Made by a program: the position numbers and the translations under genes | Shown here: positions 48,006 through 55,490 of the stretch, in pieces | How positions within the stretch are numbered: position 1 is the first letter of the stretch | How the letters are laid out: every line of letters starts with the position of its first letter | The notes under the pieces: generated by a model | Told to the model about the DNA's origin: nothing | Seen by the model: only the letters and a program-made list of their open reading frames with translations | Databases searched by the model: none | Assembly: GCA_963824105.1 (NCBI GenBank) | Contig: CAWGNN010000009.1 | Location: forward strand, 558,001 to 622,000 | Source: CAWDVB01 sp963824105 | GTDB lineage: Bacteria > Actinomycetota > Actinomycetes > Propionibacteriales > Nocardioidaceae | Length of the DNA: 64,000 nucleotides | Direction: 5' to 3'

Positions 48006-49304
48006 TCAGGCAGTCGGGTCCATGACACGACCGACGAACAGCGGCGTGGTGTTGGCGACATCGTGGATGACGAAGAGGAAGGGACGGTCGACGACCATCT
48101 CGAACCCGACTTGAGCGGCGGTCGCGCCCGCGACGACGGCCGTGGCGGCGGCCGCCTCGGTGCCCTCCTCGTCGACGGCGATGAACACTTCGTGCAGCAC
48201 CGCCTGGACGTAGAGCTGCTCCTCGGTGGTCATCCCCGAGAGGTCGGCGCGCCCCGAGTCGAAGGCGAGCTTCATACCGATGCTCTCCAGGGCCTGGGCC
48301 AGGGGACTCTGGGTCCGGAACGACCACTTCGGCAGGGTCAGGTCCACAGCCCCGCCGTTCTTGACGGCGAGCAGTCTGTTGAGGTGGCCGGAGGTGGCGA
48401 GCGACCAGACGGAAGCCAGCTTCCCGGGGCGAGGAAGGACGATGCTCATCGCGAGCTCCTCGCCGGCGTAGGGCAGCCGCACAGTCTGCCAGTCGTCGTG
48501 CTCAACCGCCCCGACGTTCTCGACGAGGTTCCTCATCATGTCCGCGGTAGTGGTCTTTCCGTCGGCAAGGTGGAAGTCCCCGGGTTGTGTCCTGGACTTG
48601 TCGAACTTGTTGAACCAGGGAGCTTTGAAGTAGAGCGCGTTGACCAGGGTGAGCCGAGTGAGCACATCGAACACGCCCTCGGGGATGAGCGCGGGAATCC
48701 GGTCGTGGGTCTGGTCGGCGACCCAGGAGTTGATCGTGGTGCGACACGCCTCCGGGTCGGCCTTGTAGTCGACCATCCGGATGGGGGCGTCGTAGTAGGC
48801 CTTGACCGCGTCGAGGAAGGCGGGCTCCCACGCGGTGTCGAGCTGCCCGAAAAGCGAGTTCGCCGTGGTCAGATCCACCGTGCCGGCCTTGCCGTAGGAG
48901 TTCTTCCGCTCACCGGTCAGCCCGTCGAGGTGGTGGATCAGGGCCGCCATCCCCTCGTTCAGACCGGCGGTCTGGTCGCCCCCGAGAACGTCCAGCATCT
49001 GGGTCCGGGTGGCCCCCTTGGCGCCGTTGACCGTCATGGCGAGCGCAAGCGCGATCGAGTAAGGCGAGAGGGCGAGGTTGCCCGGCGCGGAGTCCAGTCG
49101 GCCGAGGAGCGCGGCACCGAGGTCGGTCATGCCCGTGACGGCCGGGCCGATCTTGCTCGGATCTCCGACGCTGAAGGCGACGTCTGAGGAAGCCAGCGCG
49201 AAGCCACCGGGGCTCGATCCGCCGCAGGACGTGAGCAGGGGTGCACCGAGGGTGGCCAGTCCGCCGAGTCCGGCGAGTTGGAGGAGGGTTCGTCGACTCA
49301 TCAT
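48006..49304 (-). CDS. Secreted serpin (lipoprotein)
   Basis: The 432-aa product has an N-terminal SRRTLLQLAG signal ending in a lipobox (LLTSC, Cys near 27). It is followed by a complete serpin fold with NLALSPYSIALALAM near 75-89. The hinge region EEGTEAAAATAV at 379-390 has the small residues required for loop insertion, so it is probably inhibitory. Counting from the hinge gives Thr395-Ala396 as the scissile P1-P1' bond, which suggests an elastase- or subtilisin-like target. Twin arginines hint at Tat export. A sugar-cation symporter gene lies just upstream on the same strand. Confidence 0.9.
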   Translation of the reverse strand: MMSRRTLLQLAGLGGLATLGAPLLTSCGGSSPGGFALASSDVAFSVGDPSKIGPAVTGMTDLGAALLGRLDSAPGNLALSPYSIALALAMTVNGAKGATRTQMLDVLGGDQTAGLNEGMAALIHHLDGLTGERKNSYGKAGTVDLTTANSLFGQLDTAWEPAFLDAVKAYYDAPIRMVDYKADPEACRTTINSWVADQTHDRIPALIPEGVFDVLTRLTLVNALYFKAPWFNKFDKSRTQPGDFHLADGKTTTADMMRNLVENVGAVEHDDWQTVRLPYAGEELAMSIVLPRPGKLASVWSLATSGHLNRLLAVKNGGAVDLTLPKWSFRTQSPLAQALESIGMKLAFDSGRADLSGMTTEEQLYVQAVLHEVFIAVDEEGTEAAAATAVVAGATAAQVGFEMVVDRPFLFVIHDVANTTPLFVGRVMDPTA

Positions 49305-49317
49305 GAGGATCGGACGT

Positions 49318-50688
49318 TCAGGAGGCGGGGATGGTTCCGCGGCGTGCGGCCACGGCGAGATGGGCCTGTTGGGCGACGGCCCGGGTGACGGGATAGGCCC
49401 AGAACATGGCCGTCCCCACGATCCCGATCAGCGCCGGAATCACGCTCATCGAGATCAGTACCGCCCGGATGGCCTGGGCCGACTGGATCTCGCGGTTTCC
49501 GTCGAAGCCCCCCCAGCCGATCACATAGCCGACGATGCCCCCACCGATCCCGGACCCCGCCTTGACAGCGAAGGAGGCCATGGCGGCCAGGGTCGCCTCG
49601 GCTCGGTAGCCGTGCAGCCACTCGACGTAGTCGGTGAGCTCGGCGAGCATCACGTAGTTGAGCGAGGTCACGCCGCCGAACCCCACGCCGGTCAGGGCGA
49701 AGAGTGCCATGACCAAGATGACGTCCCCCTTGGGGACGAAGTAGAGGGAGCCGAGCCCGACGATCGAGGAGGCCAGGCCGACCACGTACCACGGCTTGAG
49801 GCCGTGGAGCCGCGCGAGGGCCGGGAAGCCGATCGCGCTGACTCCCATCGGGATCAGCATGACGACCGCCGCGACCGAGAAGAGGTTCCTGTCCCCCATG
49901 TAGTAGATGAAGTAGAAGGGCCCGGCCGCGGTCAGTGCGCCACTCGCCGAGTGGACCGCGACCTTGCAGCCGAGCAGGATCGGGACTGCCCAGTCGGAGA
50001 AGAAGACACGGCGCAACTCGGCGAGGCCGTAGCGGTGGTTGGAGATCGGGACCACTCTCTCGCGGACCGTTGCGACGAGGGCGATCACCAGGAGCAACCC
50101 CACGGTCGCTACCGCGATGCCGTAGATCGCCCAGGCGCTGCGCCCGCCACCCAGCCAGTGGATGGTGGGGAGGGTTGCCACGGAGGCCAGAGCCGCGGAC
50201 AGCAACGTGGTGAGGCCCACGAGCCCGGCGAGCTGGGACCGCGTCCGCGAGTCCTCGCTGATCGCGGGCACCAACGACACCAGGGGGATGGCCACCGTGC
50301 TGATCCCCGCTCCCATCAGCGGGTAGGCGATCCAGGCCACCAACAACGGGTTGGCGAGGTAGCCGGGGAGGGCGAAGAACGCGACCACACCGAGTGCCGC
50401 GAGCGCCCCGCCGATCAGGGTGTAGGGCCGGAACCGGCCCCAGCGTGTCCGCGGCAGGTGATCGACCGTGTAGCCGATCACCGAGTCGATGACGCCGTCG
50501 ATGATCCGGGCCACCAGCAGCATGGTGGCGACCGCGGCGGCGCTCAGCGCCAGGTCGTCGGTCAGGTAGACCAGCACGAAGCCCGCGGCAGCGTTCATCA
50601 AGAAGGTCCCCGCGGAGCCGCCGAAGAAGGCGAGCTTCTCGCCCAGCCGGGGGCCGTCTGAGATGCCGGCGGGTCGGGCGCTGGTCAC
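49318..50688 (-). CDS. GPH family sugar:cation symporter (MFS)
   Basis: The 456-aa product has about 12 membrane segments and the GPH-family pattern: a DGVIDSVIGYTVDHLPRTRWGRFRPY motif near residues 64-89. A conserved MLAELTDYVEWLHGYR near 345-360 follows. Members import glycosides or pentosides with Na+ or H+. The GTG at 50688 leaves a normal N terminus; the in-frame extension upstream is arginine/proline-rich. It lies 13 bp upstream of the serpin gene in the same direction, so the two may be cotranscribed. Confidence 0.83.
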   Translation of the reverse strand: MTSARPAGISDGPRLGEKLAFFGGSAGTFLMNAAAGFVLVYLTDDLALSAAAVATMLLVARIIDGVIDSVIGYTVDHLPRTRWGRFRPYTLIGGALAALGVVAFFALPGYLANPLLVAWIAYPLMGAGISTVAIPLVSLVPAISEDSRTRSQLAGLVGLTTLLSAALASVATLPTIHWLGGGRSAWAIYGIAVATVGLLLVIALVATVRERVVPISNHRYGLAELRRVFFSDWAVPILLGCKVAVHSASGALTAAGPFYFIYYMGDRNLFSVAAVVMLIPMGVSAIGFPALARLHGLKPWYVVGLASSIVGLGSLYFVPKGDVILVMALFALTGVGFGGVTSLNYVMLAELTDYVEWLHGYRAEATLAAMASFAVKAGSGIGGGIVGYVIGWGGFDGNREIQSAQAIRAVLISMSVIPALIGIVGTAMFWAYPVTRAVAQQAHLAVAARRGTIPAS

Positions 50689-50912
50689 CCGGGCCACGCT
50701 ACTGGCTGCGTTGCGCCGCGATCGTCCCGCGCCCAGGGGAGGCCGAGACCGGAGAGGAGGAGGCCCCAGCAGCGCCCTGCTACACCCCTTATGTCTGGTT
50801 TGCACTGATCAACACATGCACAATCCTGCAGAATCAATATCGCCGAACCCCTTGGCTTGCAGGTTCATGCACCTCACAATCGAAGTGCAAGGAACGGATT
50901 GGGAGGTCCGAG

Positions 50913-51485
50913 ATGAGCTACGTGCGAGAAGTCGTGGAGAGCTCAGCCGCCTGGGAGGGGCTGAGAAGAGTCGCCTCGGCAGAACACTGGAGCTCGGTGG
51001 TGCGGGCCCGTTTCGGGTCCAACCGCCAGCCGACGTACGTGCACGGCAACCCGACAGGGCGCCCCCACCCTGCCGTGAGTCTCGGCAGCCTCCTCGAGCT
51101 GCGCTCAGCCATCCAACGCAACGCCTCGCCGGCCGGCCCCCAGCAGTTGGCCGCGATGCAGGCGGTTGTGCAGGATCGGCTGATCGACAGCGGTCTGGTG
51201 TCCACGGTCGAGGTCGAACGGACCGAGGACACCGATCATCTGGTGATCGCGCTGTGTGACTTCCCAGCGGGACGCGGCACTATGGAACAGGTCGCGGCCC
51301 GGCTGGAGTGGATCTGGGATAGCCAGATCCGCTACCGCTTCTGGGAGGCTCACTCACTGTCGATCTACGCCGACCAGATCGAGCTGTCAGCGGCTACTCG
51401 GCCCGACGCCACCGGGAACTACGTGACCCTCCACCTGGTCGCGCAGAACCCCCCCTTCCCGGGGCAGCGGACCGGAGGCTCCTAG
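50913..51485 (+). CDS. Unrecognised protein, paralogue 1 of a tandem family
   Basis: The 190-aa product is a member of an uncharacterised family. Residues 55-190 align without large gaps to the 135-aa protein encoded at 51775. Shared features are an LRSAIQRNASP opening, a V-EVERTEDTDHLVIALC strand pair, a YRFWEAHS helix and a SAATRPDATGNYVTLHLVAQ block. The first 54 residues are extra. The ATG at 50913 has a good GGGAGG site, but the paralogue alignment instead points to the GTG at 51075. Both must be considered. It looks like a small alpha/beta fold of unknown function. Confidence 0.62.
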   Translation: MSYVREVVESSAAWEGLRRVASAEHWSSVVRARFGSNRQPTYVHGNPTGRPHPAVSLGSLLELRSAIQRNASPAGPQQLAAMQAVVQDRLIDSGLVSTVEVERTEDTDHLVIALCDFPAGRGTMEQVAARLEWIWDSQIRYRFWEAHSLSIYADQIELSAATRPDATGNYVTLHLVAQNPPFPGQRTGGS

Positions 51486-51495
51486 TCCGTAGCCA

Positions 51496-51611
51496 GGGCA
51501 CCACCACCGTCTCGCGCCGCGAGCTCGCCCCGGAATTCCCCCAACCGGGACGGCTGGATCCGCTCACGAACGGATGTGCGGCACGATGTCGTCACAGCGG
51601 TGGTGGTGCCC
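51496..51611. other. Long-range 14-bp perfect inverted repeat
   Basis: GGGCACCACCACCG (51496-51509) and its exact complement (51598-51611) are separated by 88 bp, between the two paralogous genes. The sequence in between is unremarkable. It may be a large RNA stem or the trace of an inserted element. Confidence 0.55.
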
Positions 51612-51614
51612 CGG

Positions 51615-51632
51615 CCCCGCTCCCGAGCGGGG
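51615..51632 (+). terminator. Hairpin between the paralogues
   Basis: CCCCGCTC (51615-51622) pairs perfectly with GAGCGGGG (51625-51632) across a 2-nt loop, followed by TT. It is a plausible terminator of the first paralogue gene. The loop is very short. Confidence 0.4.
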
Positions 51633-51774
51633 TTCCGGGCCGCATTCCCGACTGGAGCCGGCCGAATGGCCACCCTCACGAGCGCTGACGTCTAATCCTG
51701 AAGGTCTGCAATGAACTCGCGCGGTGCGCGCGTCAAGGGGTGACAAACGGACATTTCGGCGTCATCATTGTGCT

Positions 51775-52182
51775 ATGGAGATGGTGACCTATCACCAGCT
51801 CCGGACAGCAGTACAGCAGAATGCGTCGCCAGGGGTGGGGGCACAACTGGCTTTGGTCGAGAAATCACTGCGCAACGAGTTGGAAGCCAGTGAATTCTTC
51901 TCCAAGGTCGAGGTCGAGCAGACCGAGAACCCCGACAGCCTGGTGATCGGCCTCTGCGAGTACCGGCCGGAGTTGGACGAGCAAACGGTTGCGTCGCGCC
52001 TCGAGGACCTGTGGCGCCACGCTGTGGCGTACCAGTTCTGGGAGGCTCACACCACGTATGTGGAGGTGTCCCACGTGGAGTTCGAGGCGGCAACCCGCCC
52101 GGACTCGACCGGCAGATACGTGACGGTGCATCTGGTTGCGCAACGAGCCCAGGTGCCCGCGCAGCGGGTGGCGTCGGACTAG
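51775..52182 (+). CDS. Unrecognised protein, paralogue 2 of a tandem family
   Basis: The 135-aa product is the shorter paralogue of the gene at 50913. The pattern is LRTAVQQNASPG at residues 9-20, VEVEQTENPDSLVIGLCEY near 44-62, YQFWEAHTTYVEV near 85-97, and FEAATRPDSTGRYVTVHLVAQ near 101-121. Strong conservation of the FWEAH and ATRPD blocks suggests a functional site. The start lacks a Shine-Dalgarno sequence. A strong T-tailed terminator follows 32 bp after the stop. Confidence 0.68.
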   Translation: MEMVTYHQLRTAVQQNASPGVGAQLALVEKSLRNELEASEFFSKVEVEQTENPDSLVIGLCEYRPELDEQTVASRLEDLWRHAVAYQFWEAHTTYVEVSHVEFEAATRPDSTGRYVTVHLVAQRAQVPAQRVASD

Positions 52183-52213
52183 TTCCTGCCCATTCGATCC
52201 TCAGCGATTGTGG

Positions 52214-52240
52214 GTGCTGCCGGACGAAGTCCGGCAGCAC
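52214..52240 (+). terminator. Rho-independent terminator
   Basis: A perfect 12-bp stem (52214-52225 with 52229-52240) and a GAA loop are followed by CTTTT. It terminates the paralogue 2 gene. Confidence 0.88.
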
Positions 52241-52276
52241 CTTTTCCGTGCCCGAGTCGAGCCAGGAATCGGTTGA

Positions 52277-52447
52277 GCCAGGAATTGCCACGTCTTTCAC
52301 GTCAGAGACGTCCATGCTGGCGGCGCGACCCGACCGGACAACGGCGGCAGCTACGTCACCGTCCACCTGGTGGCCCAGCGGTCCTTCGTGCCGGAACCGC
52401 ACGAATGCTCCTGGCCCTCATACGGGGGGCCTAGGCTCGTCGCGTGA
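52277..52447 (+). pseudogene. Decayed third copy of the tandem family
   Basis: An open stretch without a start codon encodes, from about 52292, VFHVRDVHAGGATRPDNGG and then SYVTVHLVAQR. These are the last two conserved blocks of the family encoded at 51775, with the same spacing. A TGA lies just upstream in frame (52274-52276) and the 5' two-thirds are absent. The frame ends at a TGA (52445-52447) that overlaps the next gene start. Confidence 0.7.
52432..52437 (+). promoter_or_regulatory. Leaderless -10 box of the thioesterase gene
   Basis: TAGGCT ends 6 nt before the GTG at 52444. It lies within the 3' end of the decayed gene copy. Confidence 0.45.
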
Positions 52448-53262
52448 CCGAGTTCGACCGAGCAACGAGCCTTCGTCCGACCGGGGCCGGGCGCTTCGAG
52501 GCGACTGTCGATCCGGGGTGGCGCATCGGCCGGGCGGTCAACGGAGGCATCCTCATGGCGACTGTCTCTCGGGCGATGAGCGAGGACTTCTCCGCTGAGG
52601 GCCACGCCGATCCCTTCAGTCTCTCCGGCTACTTCCTCTCCGCCAGCACTCCCGGCTCGGCCGAGATCGAGGTCGAGAGGATCCGCACCGGACGCTCTCT
52701 GACCAGCGGTCAGGCGAGCTTGCGCCAAGACGGTGCTGAGCGGCTCCGGGTGCTGGCGACCTACGGCACGTTGGATGCGCTGCCCGCCGAGGTCCACACC
52801 ACGGCGTCTCTGCCGCAGATCCCGCCCCCCGAGGAGTGCATGCAGGCAAGCAAGGGCCCACGCCACCTGCTTGGCTCGTCCGATCTGCTGGACCGCACCG
52901 AGCTCAGGCTGGATCCGGAGTCAGCCGGCTGGGCAGCTGGCACCCCCTCGGGTCGCGGTGTGATCCAGGGCTGGTTGCGGATGGCTGATGGGCGAGAGCC
53001 CGACGTCCACCAGCTCGTCTTCGCGACCGACGCTCTGCCCCCGGTCACCTTCGACCTCGGCGTCAACGGGTGGGCGCCCACCCTGGAGCTCACGGTGCAT
53101 GTGCGAGCGTTCCCCGCTCCTGGCTGGCTCTTGGTGCGCCACTCCACGCGCAACTTCGCTGGTGGCCTGCTCGAGGAGGATGGCGAGGTCTGGGACAGCA
53201 GCGGGCGGCTGGTCGCACAATCGCGGCAGCTCGCGATGGCCCCGCGGCGGAGCTCGCCGTGA
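52444..53262 (+). CDS. Acyl-CoA thioesterase family protein (TesB-like)
   Basis: The 272-aa product has the double hot-dog layout of TesB-like thioesterases. NGGILMATVSRAMSE near residue 34 forms the first long helix, and a second hot-dog domain has WAPTLELTVHVRAFPAPGWLLVRHSTRNFAGGLLEEDGEVWDSSGRLVAQSRQ near the end. It should hydrolyse acyl-CoA esters in fatty-acid or steroid catabolism. The GTG start is probably leaderless. The Nudix gene start overlaps its stop (GTGA). Confidence 0.83.
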   Translation: MTEFDRATSLRPTGAGRFEATVDPGWRIGRAVNGGILMATVSRAMSEDFSAEGHADPFSLSGYFLSASTPGSAEIEVERIRTGRSLTSGQASLRQDGAERLRVLATYGTLDALPAEVHTTASLPQIPPPEECMQASKGPRHLLGSSDLLDRTELRLDPESAGWAAGTPSGRGVIQGWLRMADGREPDVHQLVFATDALPPVTFDLGVNGWAPTLELTVHVRAFPAPGWLLVRHSTRNFAGGLLEEDGEVWDSSGRLVAQSRQLAMAPRRSSP

Positions 53263-53645
53263 ACCCCGAGCGGCTCGTCGTGGGCGCCGCCATCGTGCGG
53301 CACGGACGCGTCATGTCGGCGCACCGCGCAGGGGCCTCACTCGAGTCGGGATGGGAGTTCCCCGGAGGCAAGGTGGAGCCCGGAGAGGATCCGTCCGCTG
53401 CGCTGTCGCGAGAGATCGAGGAGGAGCTCGGGGTCGGGATCGAGGTCGGCGCCTTCTTCTCCGAGGTCGTGGCGCTGTCCGGTGGATGGCGGTTGGTGGT
53501 TGCGCCCGGGGCCGTGGTGAACGGGGAGCCGGTGCCGCGGGAGCACGACGCGATCCGCTGGCTGGCAGCCCCGGACCTGGACGCCCTCTCCTGGCTTCCG
53601 GGTGACCGTCCCTTCCTGGGCCACGTCAGAGAGCTGCTCCGGTGA
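53259..53645 (+). CDS. Nudix hydrolase (MutT-like)
   Basis: The 128-aa product carries a complete Nudix box, GGKVEPGEDPSAALSREIEEELGV (residues 36-59). The MutT-like opening LVVGAAIVRHGRVMSAHRA precedes it. MutT enzymes hydrolyse 8-oxo-dGTP and related nucleotides. Overlapping start (GTGA) couples it to the thioesterase gene, and the next gene overlaps its stop by 4 bp. Confidence 0.88.
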   Translation: MNPERLVVGAAIVRHGRVMSAHRAGASLESGWEFPGGKVEPGEDPSAALSREIEEELGVGIEVGAFFSEVVALSGGWRLVVAPGAVVNGEPVPREHDAIRWLAAPDLDALSWLPGDRPFLGHVRELLR

Positions 53646-53926
53646 CTGTCACGGCGTACTTCTTCGACGAGGACGACGCGCGAGGCGTTGCAGCTCGGCT
53701 GCGCGCAGGAGGCTTCGCAGCGGAGATCGGCCGGGGCCGGTTCGCCGGCGAGGACGACGACGAGGGCCAGCCCTGGGTGCTCTCCACAGACGCACCGGCG
53801 CTGCACGTGGAGGTGGTGGCGGAGGACGCCGGGGGATGGGTCGACGATCACGAGGAACCGGACGCGGCTCCACGCTTGTCGGCGCTACCCCTGCCGGATC
53901 GGCCGATTCGCCCCAGCGACGGCTAG
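53642..53926 (+). CDS. Small acidic protein of unknown function
   Basis: The 94-aa product starts MTVTAYFFDEDDARGVAARLRAGGF, a ferredoxin-like strand-helix pattern that recalls SPOR/regulator-of-ribonuclease domains. The remainder is very acidic. I do not recognise a family. It overlaps the Nudix gene by 4 bp and ends 10 bp before mshB. Confidence 0.6.
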   Translation: MTVTAYFFDEDDARGVAARLRAGGFAAEIGRGRFAGEDDDEGQPWVLSTDAPALHVEVVAEDAGGWVDDHEEPDAAPRLSALPLPDRPIRPSDG

Positions 53927-53929
53927 GCT
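53924..53929 (+). promoter_or_regulatory. Leaderless -10 box of mshB
   Basis: TAGGCT ends 7 nt before the ATG at 53937, inside the stop region of the preceding gene. It would give mshB its own transcript. Confidence 0.45.
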
Positions 53930-53936
53930 CCGACAC

Positions 53937-54836
53937 ATGGATCGCCGCCTGCTTCTCGTGCATGCCCATCCCGACGACGAGAGCCTCAACAACGGCTCCA
54001 CCATGGCCAAGTACGTCGCCGAGGGTGCCTCAGTCACCCTCGTTACCTGCACGCTCGGCGAGGAGGGGGAGGTGCTCGTCCCGGACCTGTCGCATCTGGC
54101 TGCCGACAAGGACGACCGGCTTGGCGAGCATCGCATCAACGAGCTCGCCGCCGCGATGGCTGAGCTCGGGGTCACCGATCACCGTTTCCTCGGCGGAGCG
54201 GGTCGGTATCGGGACTCGGGCATGCAGTGGCACGAGAGCGGCCACGCGGTCCCGGCGGAGGCGGTCCGAGAGGATACTTTCTGGCGGGCCGACCTGCAGG
54301 AGGCGGCCGACTACTTGGTCGAGATCATCCGAGAGGTGCGTCCTCAGGTGATGGTGACCTACGACGATTTCGGCAACTACGGCCACCCCGATCACATCCA
54401 GGCCCATCGGGTCGCGACCTACGGCGCCGATCTCGCTGGGGTGCGCTCCTACCGTCCTGATCTGGGCGAGCCCTGGGAGATCGCCAAGACCTACTGGGTG
54501 ACGATGTCGGCCTCCTGGTTTCGCGAGGGGATCCGCCGGCTGCGCGAGGCCGGCGACGATACGTCCTTCGAAGGGTGGGAGGACGACAAGCTGCCGCGGT
54601 TCATGACCGAGGACGAGTACCTCGATGCGGTGGTCGACGGGACGGAGTACGTCGACGCCAAGTTGGCCGCGATGCGAGCCCATGCCACGCAGATCACCGT
54701 TGATGGGCAGTTCTTCGCTCTGTCCAACAACCTTGGGAACGCTGTGTGGGGGATGGAGTTCTACCGGCTCGCCCGGGGACAACGAGGTCCGGTCAACGGG
54801 CAGGGCGTGGAGGACGATCTCTTCGCCGGTCTGTGA
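53937..54836 (+). CDS. mshB: N-acetyl-GlcN-inositol deacetylase (MshB)
   Basis: The 299-aa product is MshB, the metal-dependent deacetylase of mycothiol synthesis. The zinc site is HAHPDDE at residues 9-15 plus His in YGHPDH near 144. The MshB-specific TLGEEGEVLVPDLSHLAADKDDRLGEHRI and FLGGAGRYRDSGM blocks follow. Mca, the close relative, lacks those blocks. It makes GlcN-inositol, the substrate of MshC (candidate at 27453). The ATG at 53937 is preceded by a TAGGCT box. The order mshB then ferredoxin then dapC is conserved in actinobacteria. Confidence 0.93.
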   Translation: MDRRLLLVHAHPDDESLNNGSTMAKYVAEGASVTLVTCTLGEEGEVLVPDLSHLAADKDDRLGEHRINELAAAMAELGVTDHRFLGGAGRYRDSGMQWHESGHAVPAEAVREDTFWRADLQEAADYLVEIIREVRPQVMVTYDDFGNYGHPDHIQAHRVATYGADLAGVRSYRPDLGEPWEIAKTYWVTMSASWFREGIRRLREAGDDTSFEGWEDDKLPRFMTEDEYLDAVVDGTEYVDAKLAAMRAHATQITVDGQFFALSNNLGNAVWGMEFYRLARGQRGPVNGQGVEDDLFAGL

Positions 54837-54849
54837 TGCCGGCTCCCGA

Positions 54850-55110
54850 TCAGCGGCGACGCTCTGGTGGCGGGGGGATCGGCTTTCCGGCGACGATGTC
54901 TGCGACACGGATCGTGACGAGCGATCCGTCGCGGGTCTCGATCTCGGTGCTCGTCTCGTCCCAGGACCGCATCACGCCGAGCACGTCGGTGACAGCGGGC
55001 CCACCGGAGGGGCCGCGCTCCCCGAGTACCACTCGACGTACCACCACGCGTTGCCCGACGCACTCGGGGCCGACGCGCACGGAACCGGGCCTACCGTCCA
55101 TGGTCCCCAT
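54850..55110 (-). CDS. Stand-alone SH3-like domain protein (Rv0428c-type N domain)
   Basis: The 86-aa product resembles the N-terminal SH3-like domain found in actinobacterial GNAT proteins of the Rv0428c type. The pattern is GQRVVVRRVVLGERGPSGGPAVTDVLGV, then GSLVTIRVADIVAGKPIPPPP. There is no acetyltransferase domain in this gene or next to it. It is convergent with mshB (13-bp gap) and divergent from fdxA. The ATG at 55101 is an alternative start. Confidence 0.65.
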   Translation of the reverse strand: MGTMDGRPGSVRVGPECVGQRVVVRRVVLGERGPSGGPAVTDVLGVMRSWDETSTEIETRDGSLVTIRVADIVAGKPIPPPPERRR

Positions 55111-55169
55111 CCTGCCCTGCCACTACGCTGGCACCAGCAGTCCCGCCCGAAAGTCGGAGGAGGAACCAG

Positions 55170-55490
55170 GTGACGTACGTCATCGCTCAGCCCTGTGTCG
55201 ACGTGAAAGACCGTGCTTGCGTCGACGAGTGTCCGGTCGATTGCATCTACGAGGGTCAGCGGATGCTCTACATCCACCCCGACGAGTGCGTCGACTGTGG
55301 GGCTTGCGAGCCGGTATGCCCGGTGGAGGCCATCTACTACGAGGACGACACACCTGAGCAGTGGAAGGACTACTACGCGGCCAACGTGGAGTTCTTCGCC
55401 GAGCTCGGTTCGCCCGGAGGCGCCGCCAAGATGGGCGTCATCCCGAGTGATCACCCCCTCATCGCCGCGCTCCCGCCGCAGGGCGAGTGA
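55170..55490 (+). CDS. fdxA: 7Fe ferredoxin (3Fe-4S/4Fe-4S)
   Basis: The 106-aa product has the FdxA pattern. CVDVKDRACVDECPVDCIYEG binds the mixed cluster, and CVDCGACEPVCPVEAIYYEDD binds the 4Fe-4S cluster. It is an electron carrier, the counterpart of mycobacterial FdxC. A GGAGG sequence precedes the GTG. The dapC gene starts 4 bp before its end (GTGA). Confidence 0.93.
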   Translation: MTYVIAQPCVDVKDRACVDECPVDCIYEGQRMLYIHPDECVDCGACEPVCPVEAIYYEDDTPEQWKDYYAANVEFFAELGSPGGAAKMGVIPSDHPLIAALPPQGE

